NCBI RefSeq assembly: GCF_006716085.1 | Contig: NZ_VFON01000001.1 | Location: 1,116,001-1,180,000, forward strand | DNA: 64,000 nt | Reading direction: 5' to 3' | DNA from: Leucobacter komagatae | Lineage (GTDB): Bacteria; Actinomycetota; Actinomycetes; Actinomycetales; Microbacteriaceae | Position numbers and translations under genes: made by a program | Shown here: positions 51,191 to 60,349 of the stretch, one piece after another | Layout: each line of letters starts with the position of its first letter | Numbering within the stretch: position 1 is the stretch's first letter | The notes under the pieces: model-generated | What the model saw: the letters and a program-made list of their open reading frames with translations, nothing else | Database searches by the model: none | What the model was told of the DNA's origin: nothing

Positions 51191-52423
51191 ATGACCGAAA
51201 CCACCACCCAGACCGCAACCGAGATCGCGATCGCCCAGACCGAGCGCGCCGCCGCCTCGAACTACGCCCCCGTCCCGCTCGTGCTCACCGAGGGCAACGG
51301 CGCAACGGTCACCGACATTGAGGGCAAGACCTACCTCGACTTCCTCGGCGGCTTCTCCACGATGCTCTTCGGGCACCGCCCGCCCCGCATCACCGCGGCG
51401 GCGCACGCCCAGCTCGACAGGCTCACGCTCACTGCGCGCGCGTTCTACAACGATGAGCTCGCGGCCTGCGTGACCGAGCTCACGGAACTCGCGGGCTTCG
51501 AGCGCGTGCTGCTCATGAACACCGGCGCCGAGGCCATCGAGACCGCGATCAAGGGTGCCCGCAAGTGGGCGCACGAGAACCGTGACCTCGCCGCAGACGA
51601 GGGCGTCATCATCACGTTCTCGCGCAACTTCCACGGCCGCACGACGACGATCATTTCGGGCTCCGACGACCCGGTCGCTCGCGAGGGGTACGGCCCGTAC
51701 ACCCCCGGCTTCGTCACCGTCCCGTTCGGCGACATGGATGCGGTTCGCTCGGTCGCGGCCGCGTCGCCGGTTGTCGCGGTGCTCATCGAACCGGTGCAGG
51801 GCGAGGCAGGAGTGATCCTTCCCCCCGAGGGGTTCCTGCAAGAGCTTCGTGCGTTCACCGCCGAGAACAACATCGTGTTCATCGCTGACGAGGTGCAGTC
51901 GGGCATGGGCCGCACCGGCAAGCTGTTCGCGACCGAGCACTTCGGCGTTCGCCCCGACCTCATTGCGGTCGGCAAGGTGCTGAGCGGCGGCATTCTGCCG
52001 GTCTCGGCGGTGCTGGGCGACAGCAAGTTCCTCGGGGTGTTCACGCCGGGGAGCCACGGGTCGACCTTCGGCGGCAGCCCGTTCGCGTGCGCCGTCACGC
52101 GCAGTGTTGTCGCGGAGCTTCGCGATCCTGCTTTCCTCCCGGGCGTTGTCGCGCTCGGCGGCGTGCTCTCGGACGCCCTCGCTGAGCTCGCTGAGCTGCC
52201 TGAGGTGACCGCGGTGCGCTCGATTGGCCTGTGGGCAGGCGTCGACATTGACCCGGAGTTCGCGCCGGCGAAGGCCGTCGCCGAGGCGCTCCGTGCCCGC
52301 GGTGTGCTGGTGAAGGACACGCAGGGCAAGACCCTCCGCATGGCGCCGCCCGCGGTCGCGACGGAAGGGGAGGTCCGTGAGGCGATCCGCCTGCTCGGGG
52401 AGTCGATCACTTCCCTCCGCTAA
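51191..52423 (+). CDS. rocD: Ornithine aminotransferase-like class III aminotransferase
   Basis: A 410-residue PLP enzyme. The match to ornithine delta-aminotransferase is strong: ASNYAPVPLVLTEGNGATV, ITAAAHAQLDRLTLTARAFYND, LLMNTGAEAIETAIKGARKWAHE, NFHGRTTTIISGS, ADEVQSGMGRTGK, catalytic Lys in VGKVLSGGILPVSAVL, and GSHGSTFGGSPFACAV. Expected reaction: ornithine + 2-oxoglutarate to glutamate 5-semialdehyde + glutamate. 5-Aminovalerate or another omega-amino acid cannot be ruled out. GAAGGAG lies about 8 nt before the ATG. Cotranscribed with lhgO; a stem-loop follows. Confidence 0.82.
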   Translation: MTETTTQTATEIAIAQTERAAASNYAPVPLVLTEGNGATVTDIEGKTYLDFLGGFSTMLFGHRPPRITAAAHAQLDRLTLTARAFYNDELAACVTELTELAGFERVLLMNTGAEAIETAIKGARKWAHENRDLAADEGVIITFSRNFHGRTTTIISGSDDPVAREGYGPYTPGFVTVPFGDMDAVRSVAAASPVVAVLIEPVQGEAGVILPPEGFLQELRAFTAENNIVFIADEVQSGMGRTGKLFATEHFGVRPDLIAVGKVLSGGILPVSAVLGDSKFLGVFTPGSHGSTFGGSPFACAVTRSVVAELRDPAFLPGVVALGGVLSDALAELAELPEVTAVRSIGLWAGVDIDPEFAPAKAVAEALRARGVLVKDTQGKTLRMAPPAVATEGEVREAIRLLGESITSLR

Positions 52424-52431
52424 CCCAATTC

Positions 52432-52476
52432 TTCCGTTGGGTGCCAATTTCCTGCGAAAATTGGCACCCAAAGGAA
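52432..52476 (+). terminator. AT-rich stem-loop after rocD
   Basis: A perfect 14-bp stem (TTGGGTGCCAATTT at 52437-52450 with 52458-52471), 7-nt loop, extended by TTCC/GGAA across one mismatch, followed by TATTTG. It probably ends the lhgO-rocD transcript. The rest of 52424-52620 holds triple CCCCACTGCA-like repeats and smaller AT-rich palindromes, and no gene. Confidence 0.65.
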
Positions 52477-52620
52477 TATTTGAGGCGTTTGGGCGGCGGG
52501 GTTGGGACGGGGCCGGGCGCACCGCCCCCACCCCACTGCACCCCACTGCACCCCAAATAATCGATTGCGCTCCAAATTCCCGCCGAATTTGAGGGGTAAG
52601 CGAAAATTTGCGGGGGTATG

Positions 52621-52673
52621 GGCGAGTACGAAGGCCCCGGAGCGTCACACGCTCCGGGGCCTTCGCACTCGCC
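52621..52673 (-). terminator. Long hairpin terminator of gltA
   Basis: Arms 52621-52645 and 52649-52673 match over 25 bp with one mismatch; the inner 16 bp are perfect with a CAC loop. It begins 4 bp after the gltA stop codon. No T-tract on either strand. Confidence 0.85.
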
Positions 52674-52676
52674 GAA

Positions 52677-53969
52677 CTAGCGGTCGAGGTGGCGTTCTGC
52701 CGAGCCCAAGTACAGCTGCTGCGGGCGGCCGATCTTCGTCTGCGGGTCGAGGCGAGCCTCGCGCCACTGCGCGATCCAGCCGGGCAGGCGCCCGATCGCG
52801 AACAGCACGGTGAACATGCGCGTCGGGAAGCCCATCGCCTTGTAGATCACGCCGGTGTAGAAGTCGACGTTCGGGTAGAGCCTGCGCTCCTTGAAGTAGT
52901 CATCCTCGAGCGCAATCTGCTCGAGCTCCTGGGCCAGTGCGAGCAGCGGATCGTTCACACCGAGCTCCTCGAGCACCTTGGCAGCCGAGTCCTTGACGAT
53001 GCGCGCACGCGGGTCATAGTTCTTGTAGACGCGGTGCCCGAAGCCCATGAGCTTCACCCCGTCTTCCTTGTTCTTCACCTTCTCGACGAAGGTCTTCACG
53101 CTCTGCCCCGAGTCGCGGATCTGCGCGAGCATGTCGAGCACGGCCTCGTTTGCGCCGCCATGCAGCGGGCCCGAGAGCGCGTTGATGCCAGCCGACACCG
53201 ACGAGAACATGTTCGCGCCCGTCGACCCGACGAGGCGCACGGTCGAGGTTGACGCGTTCTGCTCGTGGTCTGCGTGAAGGATGAGCAGCTTGTCGAGCGC
53301 GTCGACGAGCACCGGGTTCATCTCGTACGATTCGGCCTTATTGCCGAAGTTGAGGCGCAGGAAGTTCTCAACAAAGCTCAGGTTGTTCTTCGGGTAGAGG
53401 AACGCCTGGCCGATCGACTTCTTGTGCGAGTAGGCGGCGAGCACGGGCAGCTTCGCGAGCAGCCTGATCGTGTTCACCTCGACGAACTCGGGCACTGCGG
53501 TGTCGAGCGAGTCTTCGTAGTAGGTCGACATCGTCTGCAGCCCGCCCGAGAGCATCGCCATCGGGTGCGCGGTGTGCGGCACGGCCTCGAAGTAGTACCG
53601 CATGTCTTCGTGCAGCAGGGTGTGCCGGCGAATCTCGTTGTCAAAGCTCGCAAGCTCATCCGCAGTCGGCAGAACGCCGTAGATGAGGAGGTACGCGACC
53701 TCAAGGAAGGTCGACGCCTGGGCAAGCTCATCGATCGGGTAGCCGCGGTAACGCAGGATTCCAGCATCGCCGTCGATGTAGGTGATCTCTGACTTGGTCG
53801 AGGCCGTGTTTACGAAGCCGTAGTCGAGCGCCGTGTAGCCGCTCTGCTTCGTCAGCGTGCTGACGTCAATGGCGTCGGGCCCGTCAACGGACTTGATGAT
53901 CGGGAGCTCGGCGGTTCCCCCAGGAAAGCTCAGCTTGGCGGTGGCCTGAGCCGCAGGTGTTTCAGTCAC
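52677..53969 (-). CDS. gltA: Citrate synthase
   Basis: A 430-residue type II citrate synthase joining oxaloacetate and acetyl-CoA at the entry of the TCA cycle. Catalytic residues are in SGPLHGGANEAVLDML (His), MGFGHRVYKNYDPRAR (His) and NVDFYTGVIYKAMG (Asp). ILRYRGYPIDELA and LHADHEQNASTSTVRL are typical. GTG at 53969 was chosen because AGGAGA lies about 5 nt upstream. It has its own promoter; TAAGGT near 54031-54036 on the minus strand is a possible -10. Confidence 0.95.
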   Translation of the reverse strand: MTETPAAQATAKLSFPGGTAELPIIKSVDGPDAIDVSTLTKQSGYTALDYGFVNTASTKSEITYIDGDAGILRYRGYPIDELAQASTFLEVAYLLIYGVLPTADELASFDNEIRRHTLLHEDMRYYFEAVPHTAHPMAMLSGGLQTMSTYYEDSLDTAVPEFVEVNTIRLLAKLPVLAAYSHKKSIGQAFLYPKNNLSFVENFLRLNFGNKAESYEMNPVLVDALDKLLILHADHEQNASTSTVRLVGSTGANMFSSVSAGINALSGPLHGGANEAVLDMLAQIRDSGQSVKTFVEKVKNKEDGVKLMGFGHRVYKNYDPRARIVKDSAAKVLEELGVNDPLLALAQELEQIALEDDYFKERRLYPNVDFYTGVIYKAMGFPTRMFTVLFAIGRLPGWIAQWREARLDPQTKIGRPQQLYLGSAERHLDR

Positions 53970-54129
53970 GTCATCTCCTCGTGAGGTCCGTATGAGCACG
54001 CCCCAGGGTCTGGGCAGCGATCATTTTCACCTTACCCGCAAACTGGGCGTTCACGAACCAAATGGCTATTTCATGCCGGTTTCTGACAGAAAGTACTTTG
54101 ACATCAAACAAAATACAGACCGTTCCGCC

Positions 54130-54171
54130 CCACGCGGGCGGCGTGTCTCCGCTCCACGCAGGCGGCGTGTC
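54130..54171. repeat. 24-bp-period tandem duplication upstream of fdxA's end
   Basis: CCACGCGGGCGGCGTGTC (54130-54147) recurs with one change at 54154-54171. It lies in the 240-bp gap between gltA's start and fdxA's stop. Confidence 0.75.
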
Positions 54172-54209
54172 ACCGCCACTGCGGGCGACCGCCGCCGGCG
54201 CACCTGGCG

Positions 54210-54530
54210 CTACTGCTCCTGCGGGGGAAGCGCGGCGATGATCGGATGGTCGAACGCGTACACGCCAACCTTCGCGGCCCCACCGGGCGACCCGATTTCG
54301 TCAAAGAACTCGACGTTTGCTTTGTAGTACTCAGACCACTCGCCGGGCAGATCATCTTCGTAGTAGATGGCCTCAACCGGGCACACCGGCTCGCACGCAC
54401 CGCAGTCGACGCACTCGTCGGGGTGGATGTAGAGCATCCGTTCGCCCTCGTAGATGCAATCGACCGGGCACTCATCCACACAGGCGCGGTCCTTCAGGTC
54501 CACGCACGGAAGCGCAATCACGTAGGTCAC
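54210..54530 (-). CDS. fdxA: Seven-iron ferredoxin
   Basis: A 106-residue FdxA-type ferredoxin carrying one [3Fe-4S] and one [4Fe-4S] cluster. The first motif is CVDECPVDCIYEG with the preceding ACVD Cys pattern C-x3-CP lacking a full fourth ligand; the second is CVDCGACEPVCP. A 45-residue C-terminal tail (EDDLPGEWSEYYKAN onwards) is usual for the actinobacterial type. Low-potential electron carrier; partner unknown. GTG start with AAAGGCGGG upstream. Confidence 0.93.
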   Translation of the reverse strand: MTYVIALPCVDLKDRACVDECPVDCIYEGERMLYIHPDECVDCGACEPVCPVEAIYYEDDLPGEWSEYYKANVEFFDEIGSPGGAAKVGVYAFDHPIIAALPPQEQ

Positions 54531-54752
54531 TGTGCCCGCCTTTCACTCGGTCATCGGAATACTCCTATCCTACCGCCGCGAGACACCCCGCCCCTGGCAT
54601 CACAACGGTTTCCGTCACGCCGAATGCTTGCTACTCACCGCATCCTGACCTAGAGTTCGTTAACGACCAGGCGATCGACAGTTGCGCAACAGCAGACGCG
54701 CGAGTGGCGTTCACGCGATCACCATAACAATCCGACGACGATGGAGTCTCTG

Positions 54753-56441
54753 ATGAACACCCATGATGCACGCCCCTCCCCCAGTCCTTCCGGCTCCCCC
54801 AAACCTTCCGGTTCCCCTAACGTCCCTCGCCCGACAACTCTCACAGCCGCGTGGCGAACCCGAGTTGAGTCGACCCCCGACGCTCCGTGCATCACCTATT
54901 TCGACACGACGCTCTCAGTAACCGCTACCGACCGCTTGAGCAAGTCGCTCGCCGCCGGGCTGCTCGACCGCGGGGTGGGCCCGGGCGGCCGCGTCGCGGT
55001 GTGGCTGCAAAACATCCCCCACTTCGCCATTTCGATGCTCGCGATCTGGCACGTGGGTGGCATCGTTGTGCCCCTGAACCCCATGTACCGCGAGCGCGAG
55101 CTGCACACTGTGCTCAAGTCGTCTGGTGCAGTCGGGCTCATCTGCACGCCTGAGCTTGTCGAAGTCGCCGGCGCCGCGGCAACGGGCACCGCGCTCTCGT
55201 GGGCACTCGCCGCCGACGACACCGAGTTCCAAAGCGAGAACGACCCGCGAGTCTTTCCGCCGCGGCAGGGTGGCGAAGCCGACCTCGCCACGGCCGACCT
55301 TCCATTCGCGCTCGCAGAGCTCAGCGAAGTGTTTGCAGCAAACACAGGGCGGTTTCCGGATCCCACCGAGCGAAGACCAGACGACATCGCGATGCTGAGC
55401 TACACCTCCGGCACGACCGGGCCACCGAAAGGAGCGCAGGCAACCCATTCGTCGCTGCTGTTCGTCGCGCTGAACTTCATTGAGTGGGCAGAGCTCGACG
55501 CGCGCGACAGGATGCTCGCGCTCGCGCCGCTCTTCCACATCACTGGCTCCGTGATCATCGGCCTCGGCACACTGCTCTCGCAGGCTTGCCTCGTCTTCCT
55601 GAACCGCCCGCGGCCTGACGTCGCGCTCGAAGCGTTCTCCAGGCACAAGATCACGGTCACCGTCGCCCCGATCACGATGTACACCGCGCTGTACGAGCTG
55701 CCGAACGCGCGGGCCGCAGACTTCGCGACGGTGCGCGAGCTCTTCACCGGCGGCGCCCCCGTGCCGCCCGCGAAGGTTGCGGCGTTCGAACAGCGCTTCG
55801 GGAAGTACATTCTCAACGCGTACGGCCTCACCGAGTCGAACGCCGGCATCATTGGCGTGCCGCGCGGCGAGCGCGCCCCCGTCCACGAACCGACGGGCAC
55901 GCTGTCAATCGGGCGGGCGATGCCGGGTGTATCACTCAGGGTGCTCGACGAGGCGGGGAATGAGGTGCCCGCCGGCGCCGCGGGCGAACTCGAGCTCTCA
56001 GGTGACTTCCTCGCGAGCGGCTACTGGCGCGACCCGGCCGCGACCGAGACCGCGTTCCCCGCTGGGCGGCTGCTCACCGGCGATGTCGCGATCATAGACG
56101 ACGAGGGCTGGGTGTTTCTCGTTGATCGCATCAAGGATCAGATCAACACCTCCGGGTACAAAGTCTGGCCTCGCGAGGTCGAAGACGTCATCTACGAGCA
56201 CCCCGCCGTTCGCGAGGTCGCCGTCGTCGGCGAACCAGACGACTACCGCGGCGAGGCCGTGCTCGCCTACGTCTCACTCAGGGAAGGGCAGCGCGTCTCA
56301 TCGCAGGAGCTCGTGAGTTTCGCACGCGAGCGCCTCGCGGCGTATAAGACACAGCGCAGGATCGTGTTCATCGACGAGCTTCCGAAGACCCTGACGGGGA
56401 AGATCAAGCGCCGCGACCTGCGTCGCAAGGTTCGCGGCTAG
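54753..56441 (+). CDS. Long-chain acyl-CoA ligase (AMP-forming)
   Basis: A 562-residue ANL-superfamily ligase activating a carboxylic acid to its CoA ester. P-loop LSYTSGTTGPPKGAQ near residue 215, A5 region LNAYGLTESNAG, A7 motif LTGDVAIIDDEGWVFLVDRIKDQINTSG and the catalytic Lys in LPKTLTGKIKRRDLRRK. The chain length of the substrate is not evident. The first ~30 residues are Ser/Pro-rich (SPSPSGSPKPSGSPN). ATG at 54753 has GGAG 7 nt upstream; a start at 54741 would add four residues. Its stop overlaps the stop of the converging A24 gene. Confidence 0.87.
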   Translation: MNTHDARPSPSPSGSPKPSGSPNVPRPTTLTAAWRTRVESTPDAPCITYFDTTLSVTATDRLSKSLAAGLLDRGVGPGGRVAVWLQNIPHFAISMLAIWHVGGIVVPLNPMYRERELHTVLKSSGAVGLICTPELVEVAGAAATGTALSWALAADDTEFQSENDPRVFPPRQGGEADLATADLPFALAELSEVFAANTGRFPDPTERRPDDIAMLSYTSGTTGPPKGAQATHSSLLFVALNFIEWAELDARDRMLALAPLFHITGSVIIGLGTLLSQACLVFLNRPRPDVALEAFSRHKITVTVAPITMYTALYELPNARAADFATVRELFTGGAPVPPAKVAAFEQRFGKYILNAYGLTESNAGIIGVPRGERAPVHEPTGTLSIGRAMPGVSLRVLDEAGNEVPAGAAGELELSGDFLASGYWRDPAATETAFPAGRLLTGDVAIIDDEGWVFLVDRIKDQINTSGYKVWPREVEDVIYEHPAVREVAVVGEPDDYRGEAVLAYVSLREGQRVSSQELVSFARERLAAYKTQRRIVFIDELPKTLTGKIKRRDLRRKVRG

Positions 56442-57079
56442 CAGCCGAGGATCCCGGCGGCCGCCGCAGTGGCGGTCGCCGCAGGCACCGCCGTCGCAGC
56501 GGTCGCCGCCAGCGCAAGCCAGGACGCGCCGAGGATGGCTGGGCCGGCGGCGATCTCTCGCCGCCCGGTGGCGAAGGCGACAACACCTGCGACCGCGAAC
56601 GCCACGGCGAGGGCGGCGAGCAACCAGGCAGCGGCCTCGGCCACGCCATCGCTCGCGAACGGCCACACCGCGGCGAAGGCCGCGACGGGGAGCAGCTTCA
56701 CGTCGCCCCCGCCAATGCCCGGTCGCGCTACAGGGCGGGCCGCGGGGCGGCGTGCCGCGATCCAGAGCGAGAAGGCGGCCGCGAAGGCAAGCGCGGCGAT
56801 GAGGATCGGCCAGAGCGCCGCCCGCCACTCACCTGCGAGGGCGCGAACGAGCGTGAGCCAGCCCACCGTCCACAGGGTGATCCCGGCGAGCAGCCGATTC
56901 GGCAGGATCCGGTCGCGGAGGTCTGCGCGGATGAGGAGCGCGCCCCAGCCGCCGTAGCCCGCGTAGCCAACGACGGCGAGGCGCTCGACGCCCGCGGCGG
57001 GAACGAGGAGCGCGAAGGCGGCTCCACCCGCCACGGCGCCGAGCGCACCGAGCGCGGCCTCGGATGCGCGCGACGCCAC
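56438..57079 (-). CDS. A24-family prepilin peptidase-like protein
   Basis: A ~213-residue membrane protein, rich in Ala/Val, with about six hydrophobic segments. The two catalytic aspartates of type IV prepilin peptidases are visible: RADLRDRILPNRL near residue 55 and the GxGD motif PGIGGGDVKLLPVAAFA near residue 120. No N-terminal methylase domain is present, as in TadV/FlaK-type enzymes that process type IVb/Tad pilins. The start is uncertain: GTG at 57079 and TTG at 57091 are both in frame and neither has a good ribosome binding site. It follows argB by about 25 bp. No pilin gene is in the window. Confidence 0.7.
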   Translation of the reverse strand: MASRASEAALGALGAVAGGAAFALLVPAAGVERLAVVGYAGYGGWGALLIRADLRDRILPNRLLAGITLWTVGWLTLVRALAGEWRAALWPILIAALAFAAAFSLWIAARRPAARPVARPGIGGGDVKLLPVAAFAAVWPFASDGVAEAAAWLLAALAVAFAVAGVVAFATGRREIAAGPAILGASWLALAATAATAVPAATATAAAAGILGC

Positions 57080-57104
57080 CGCCGCGCGCAAGCCCGTGCG
57101 GCAG

Positions 57105-58010
57105 CTACCCCGCGGTGACTTCCGTGCCAATCCCCTGCTCCGTGAAGATCTCGAGCAGCACGGAGTGAGGCTCACGGCCGTCGATGATCGCGGCCTTCGG
57201 CACGCCGCCGTTCACGGCGTCGAGGCAGGCGCGCATCTTCGGGATCATGCCCGACTCGAGCGAGGGCAGGAGCGCCTCGAGTTCACCGGCGGTGATCGAC
57301 GAGACGAGCGAGTCGCGGTCGGGCCAATCGGAGTAGAGCCCCGCCACGTCGGTGAGGATCACGAGCTTCTCAGCCCCGAGCGCGGATGCGAGGGCAGAGG
57401 CCGCCGCGTCAGCGTTCACGTTGAGGGACTCGCCCGGGTGATCGACGTCGGGCGCGATCGAGGAGACGACGGGAATGAGCCCCGCGTCGAGCGCCGCAAG
57501 CACCGACTCGGGGCGAACCCCGACAATGTCGCCAACGCGCCCCAGGTCGACCAGCTCACCGTCAACCTCGAACGGCGGGCGCCTACGGCCGATGAACAGG
57601 CCTGCGTCCTCCCCCGTCGTGCCCGACGCGAGGGGGCCGTGCGCGTTGATCTCGTCGACGAGCTCGGGGTTGACCTTGCCCGTGAGCACCATCCGCACGA
57701 CGTCCATCGTCTCGGGAGTCGTCACCCGGTACCCGCCCTTGAACGTGCTCTCGATGCCGAGACGGTCGAGCATCCGGTTGATCTGGGGGCCGCCGCCGTG
57801 CACGATGACCGGGCGGATGCCGGTGTGCCTGAGGTACACCACGTCTTCCGCGAAGGCCGTCATCAGCGCATCGTCAATCATCGCGTTGCCGCCGAACTTG
57901 ATGACCATGATGCGGTCACGGAACTTCTTCAACCACGGCAGCGACTCGATGAGTACCGCGGCCTTCTCGGCAGCGCGCTCGTGGTCTAGCGGGGTCGTGA
58001 CGTTTGTCAT
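57105..58010 (-). CDS. argB: Acetylglutamate kinase
   Basis: A 301-residue amino-acid kinase phosphorylating N-acetylglutamate, the second step of arginine synthesis. Motifs: [12 protein letters not shown] near residue 38, [14 protein letters not shown] near residue 68, [36 protein letters not shown] and [11 protein letters not shown]. The N-terminal helix (~25 residues before the kinase core) resembles arginine-inhibited, hexameric ArgB. The start follows argJ by 7 bp. Confidence 0.93.
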   Translation of the reverse strand: MTNVTTPLDHERAAEKAAVLIESLPWLKKFRDRIMVIKFGGNAMIDDALMTAFAEDVVYLRHTGIRPVIVHGGGPQINRMLDRLGIESTFKGGYRVTTPETMDVVRMVLTGKVNPELVDEINAHGPLASGTTGEDAGLFIGRRRPPFEVDGELVDLGRVGDIVGVRPESVLAALDAGLIPVVSSIAPDVDHPGESLNVNADAAASALASALGAEKLVILTDVAGLYSDWPDRDSLVSSITAGELEALLPSLESGMIPKMRACLDAVNGGVPKAAIIDGREPHSVLLEIFTEQGIGTEVTAG

Positions 58011-58017
58011 CTCGCTC

Positions 58018-59211
58018 CTAGCTCGAGTACGCGGAATTCTCGTGCACGTAGTCGTGCGTGAGGTCGTTCGTGCGAACCGTCGCGGCGAAGGTGCCCGCGA
58101 AGAGCTCGATCTCGACGTGCGTCTTCCGCGGCGTCAGGTCGCACTCCTCGACGGGCCGGTCGGGCGCGCCAGCGTGGCACAGTCGCACCCCGTTGAAGCT
58201 CACGTCGACGGCGTACGGGTCGAACGCCGCGTCGGTGGTGCCGATCGCGGCGAGCACGCGACCCCAGTTGGGGTCGTTGCCGAAGATCGCGGCCTTGAAC
58301 AGGTTGTTGCGCGCGACTGAGCGGGCGACCTCGACCGCGTCGTCAACGCTCGCGGCGCCGCGCACCTCGATGTCGATGTCGTGGCTCGCGCCCTCAGCGT
58401 CTGCCTGAAGCTGCGCTGCGAGCGAGTCGCACACGCCCGCGAGCGCGGCGGCGAACTCGTTCTCGTCTGGGGTGACCCCCGACGCGCCGCTCGCGAGCAG
58501 CGTCACCTGGTCGTTCGTCGACATGCAGCCGTCGGAGTCGAGCCTGTCGAAGCTCACCCCGGTCGCGCGGCGCAGCGCAGCGTCAAGCGCCGCACTATCG
58601 AGCTTCGCGTCGGTCGTGATGACGACGAGCATCGTCGCGAGCCCTGGCGCGAGCATGCCCGCGCCCTTCGCCATAGCGCCGATCGTCCAGCCATCACCCT
58701 CGTGCACCGCTGTCTTCTCGACGGAGTCGGTGGTGAGGATCGCGCCGGGCGCCGTCGTATCGTCTGCGGCGAGCGCGGCGACGAGGCCGGGAACGCCGTT
58801 CACGATCTTGTCGCGGAAGCTCTGGTCGCCGGTGCCGATGAGCCCGGTCGAGCAGACGAGCACGCGCTCGGCTCGGTCGTCACGCACGTCAGCGGGCACC
58901 GGCCCCTGCGGCTCGCTAGCGAGCTCGCGCGCGACGGCCTCAGCGGTGAGCCTCGTCGTCTCGTAACCGAAGTCGCCCGTGAAGCAGTTCGCGCCGCCAG
59001 AGTTCAAGATCACGGCGCGCGCTGCACCGTTCTGCGCGACCTTGCGGCTCCACAGGATCGGGTTCGCCTGGGCGCGGTTCGACGTGAACACGACGGCGCT
59101 CGCGGGGGCGGGGCCGTCGTTCACGACGAGCGCGAGGTCGGGCTTGCCCGAGGTCTTGAGCCCGACGGTGATACCCGCCGAGCGGAATCCTGCTGGGGTT
59201 GTTACGGTCAC
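58018..59211 (-). CDS. argJ: Glutamate N-acetyltransferase/amino-acid acetyltransferase
   Basis: A 397-residue ArgJ that recycles acetyl groups from N-acetylornithine to glutamate. Self-cleavage site [13 protein letters not shown] near residue 188; oxyanion hole in [10 protein letters not shown]-terminus [12 protein letters not shown] at 59211 overlaps the argC stop by 4 bp, so it is the biosynthetic copy; a paralogue is at 43478-44638. Confidence 0.93.
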   Translation of the reverse strand: MTVTTPAGFRSAGITVGLKTSGKPDLALVVNDGPAPASAVVFTSNRAQANPILWSRKVAQNGAARAVILNSGGANCFTGDFGYETTRLTAEAVARELASEPQGPVPADVRDDRAERVLVCSTGLIGTGDQSFRDKIVNGVPGLVAALAADDTTAPGAILTTDSVEKTAVHEGDGWTIGAMAKGAGMLAPGLATMLVVITTDAKLDSAALDAALRRATGVSFDRLDSDGCMSTNDQVTLLASGASGVTPDENEFAAALAGVCDSLAAQLQADAEGASHDIDIEVRGAASVDDAVEVARSVARNNLFKAAIFGNDPNWGRVLAAIGTTDAAFDPYAVDVSFNGVRLCHAGAPDRPVEECDLTPRKTHVEIELFAGTFAATVRTNDLTHDYVHENSAYSS

Positions 59212-60284
59212 GGGGCGACTCCATTCACGCTCAGGCCGGTGGCTTCGGGAATGCCAAGGGCGATGTTTGCCGATTGGATCGCGGCGCCAGCCGTGCCCTT
59301 GGCAAGATTGTCGACGGCGGCGACGATAACGACGCGGCCTGCGGCCTCGTCGATCGCGACGCCCATGAGGCAGGTGTTCGCGCCGACGGTGTCTGCGGTG
59401 CGCGGGAAGACGCCCTCGGGCAGCACGTGCACGAACGTCTCGTCAGCGTACGCGTTTTCCCAGGCCGCGCGGACGTCGGCGGCGCTCGTTCCAGGAACGA
59501 TGCGCGCGGTCGAGGTCGCGAGGATGCCGCGGCTCATTGGAACAAGCACGGGGGTGAAGCTCAGCGTCGGCGTCTCGGGGGCGCCTGCCCCGCGGAGCGC
59601 CTGCTGGATTTCGGGGATGTGGCGATGGGTTCCGCCCACGGCGTACGGGTTCGCGGTACCCATGAGCTCTGCGCCGAGGAGGTGGGTGTGCGCCGCCTTG
59701 CCCGCGCCTGACGGGCCTACGGCGAGCACCGTCACGATGTCGGCGGGCTCGATCACGCCGGCGGCGATGCCCGGGGCGAGCGAGAGGGCGACGGTCGAGG
59801 CGTTGCAGCCGGGGGCCGCGATGCGCGTCGCGCCGGCGAGGGCCTCGCGCTGGCGCGCTGGGCTCTGCCCGCCGCCCACGCCCGGCTCACCGGCCACGAT
59901 GAGCTCGGGCACCCCGTACGTCCACGCCTCGTTGTAGTCGCCGCCGTAGAACGCTGCCCAGTCGGCCTCGCTCGTGAGGCGGTGGTCGGCGCCGCAGTCA
60001 ACCGCGAGGCGCACGTTGGTGAGCTGCGCGGTGAGGGCGCCAGAGGCGCCGTGCGGCAGCGCGAAGAACACGACGTCGTGGCCGTCGAGCACCTCGGGGG
60101 TCGTCTCTTGGAGCGTGAGGTGCGCGAGGGAGCGCAGGTGCGGCTGGGACGCGATGAGCGGCTTCCCTGCGTTCGAGTGCCCAGTCACCGTTCGAATCTC
60201 AAACTCCGGATGATCCGCGAGCAGACGAAGCAGCTCGCCCCCCGCATACCCACTCGCTCCGGCGACCGCCACACTGTACTTCAT
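59208..60284 (-). CDS. argC: N-acetyl-gamma-glutamyl-phosphate reductase
   Basis: A 358-residue NADPH-dependent reductase, third step of arginine synthesis. [14 protein letters not shown] at residues 9-22 binds the cofactor; catalytic Cys in [12 protein letters not shown] near residue 155; the substrate His is in [13 protein letters not shown] at 60284 has AAGGG 6 nt upstream. First gene of argCJB; argD, argF and the rest of the pathway are not in the window. Confidence 0.93.
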   Translation of the reverse strand: MKYSVAVAGASGYAGGELLRLLADHPEFEIRTVTGHSNAGKPLIASQPHLRSLAHLTLQETTPEVLDGHDVVFFALPHGASGALTAQLTNVRLAVDCGADHRLTSEADWAAFYGGDYNEAWTYGVPELIVAGEPGVGGGQSPARQREALAGATRIAAPGCNASTVALSLAPGIAAGVIEPADIVTVLAVGPSGAGKAAHTHLLGAELMGTANPYAVGGTHRHIPEIQQALRGAGAPETPTLSFTPVLVPMSRGILATSTARIVPGTSAADVRAAWENAYADETFVHVLPEGVFPRTADTVGANTCLMGVAIDEAAGRVVIVAAVDNLAKGTAGAAIQSANIALGIPEATGLSVNGVAP

Positions 60285-60310
60285 TTGCACCCTTTCTCGC
60301 GCACCTCTAT

Positions 60311-60338
60311 TCTGGCACCTCGCGGCCGAGGTGCCAGA
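60311..60338 (-). terminator. Terminator of the enoyl-CoA hydratase gene
   Basis: A perfect 12-bp stem (60311-60322 with 60327-60338) with a CGGC loop lies 11 bp after the echA stop on the minus strand and upstream of argC. No T-tract. Confidence 0.75.
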
Positions 60339-60349
60339 CCGAGCGAGTA

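Noticed and set aside
51083..52648. Open frame opposite rocD
   Set aside because: Arg/Glu-rich antisense shadow; rocD has complete motifs and a ribosome binding site.
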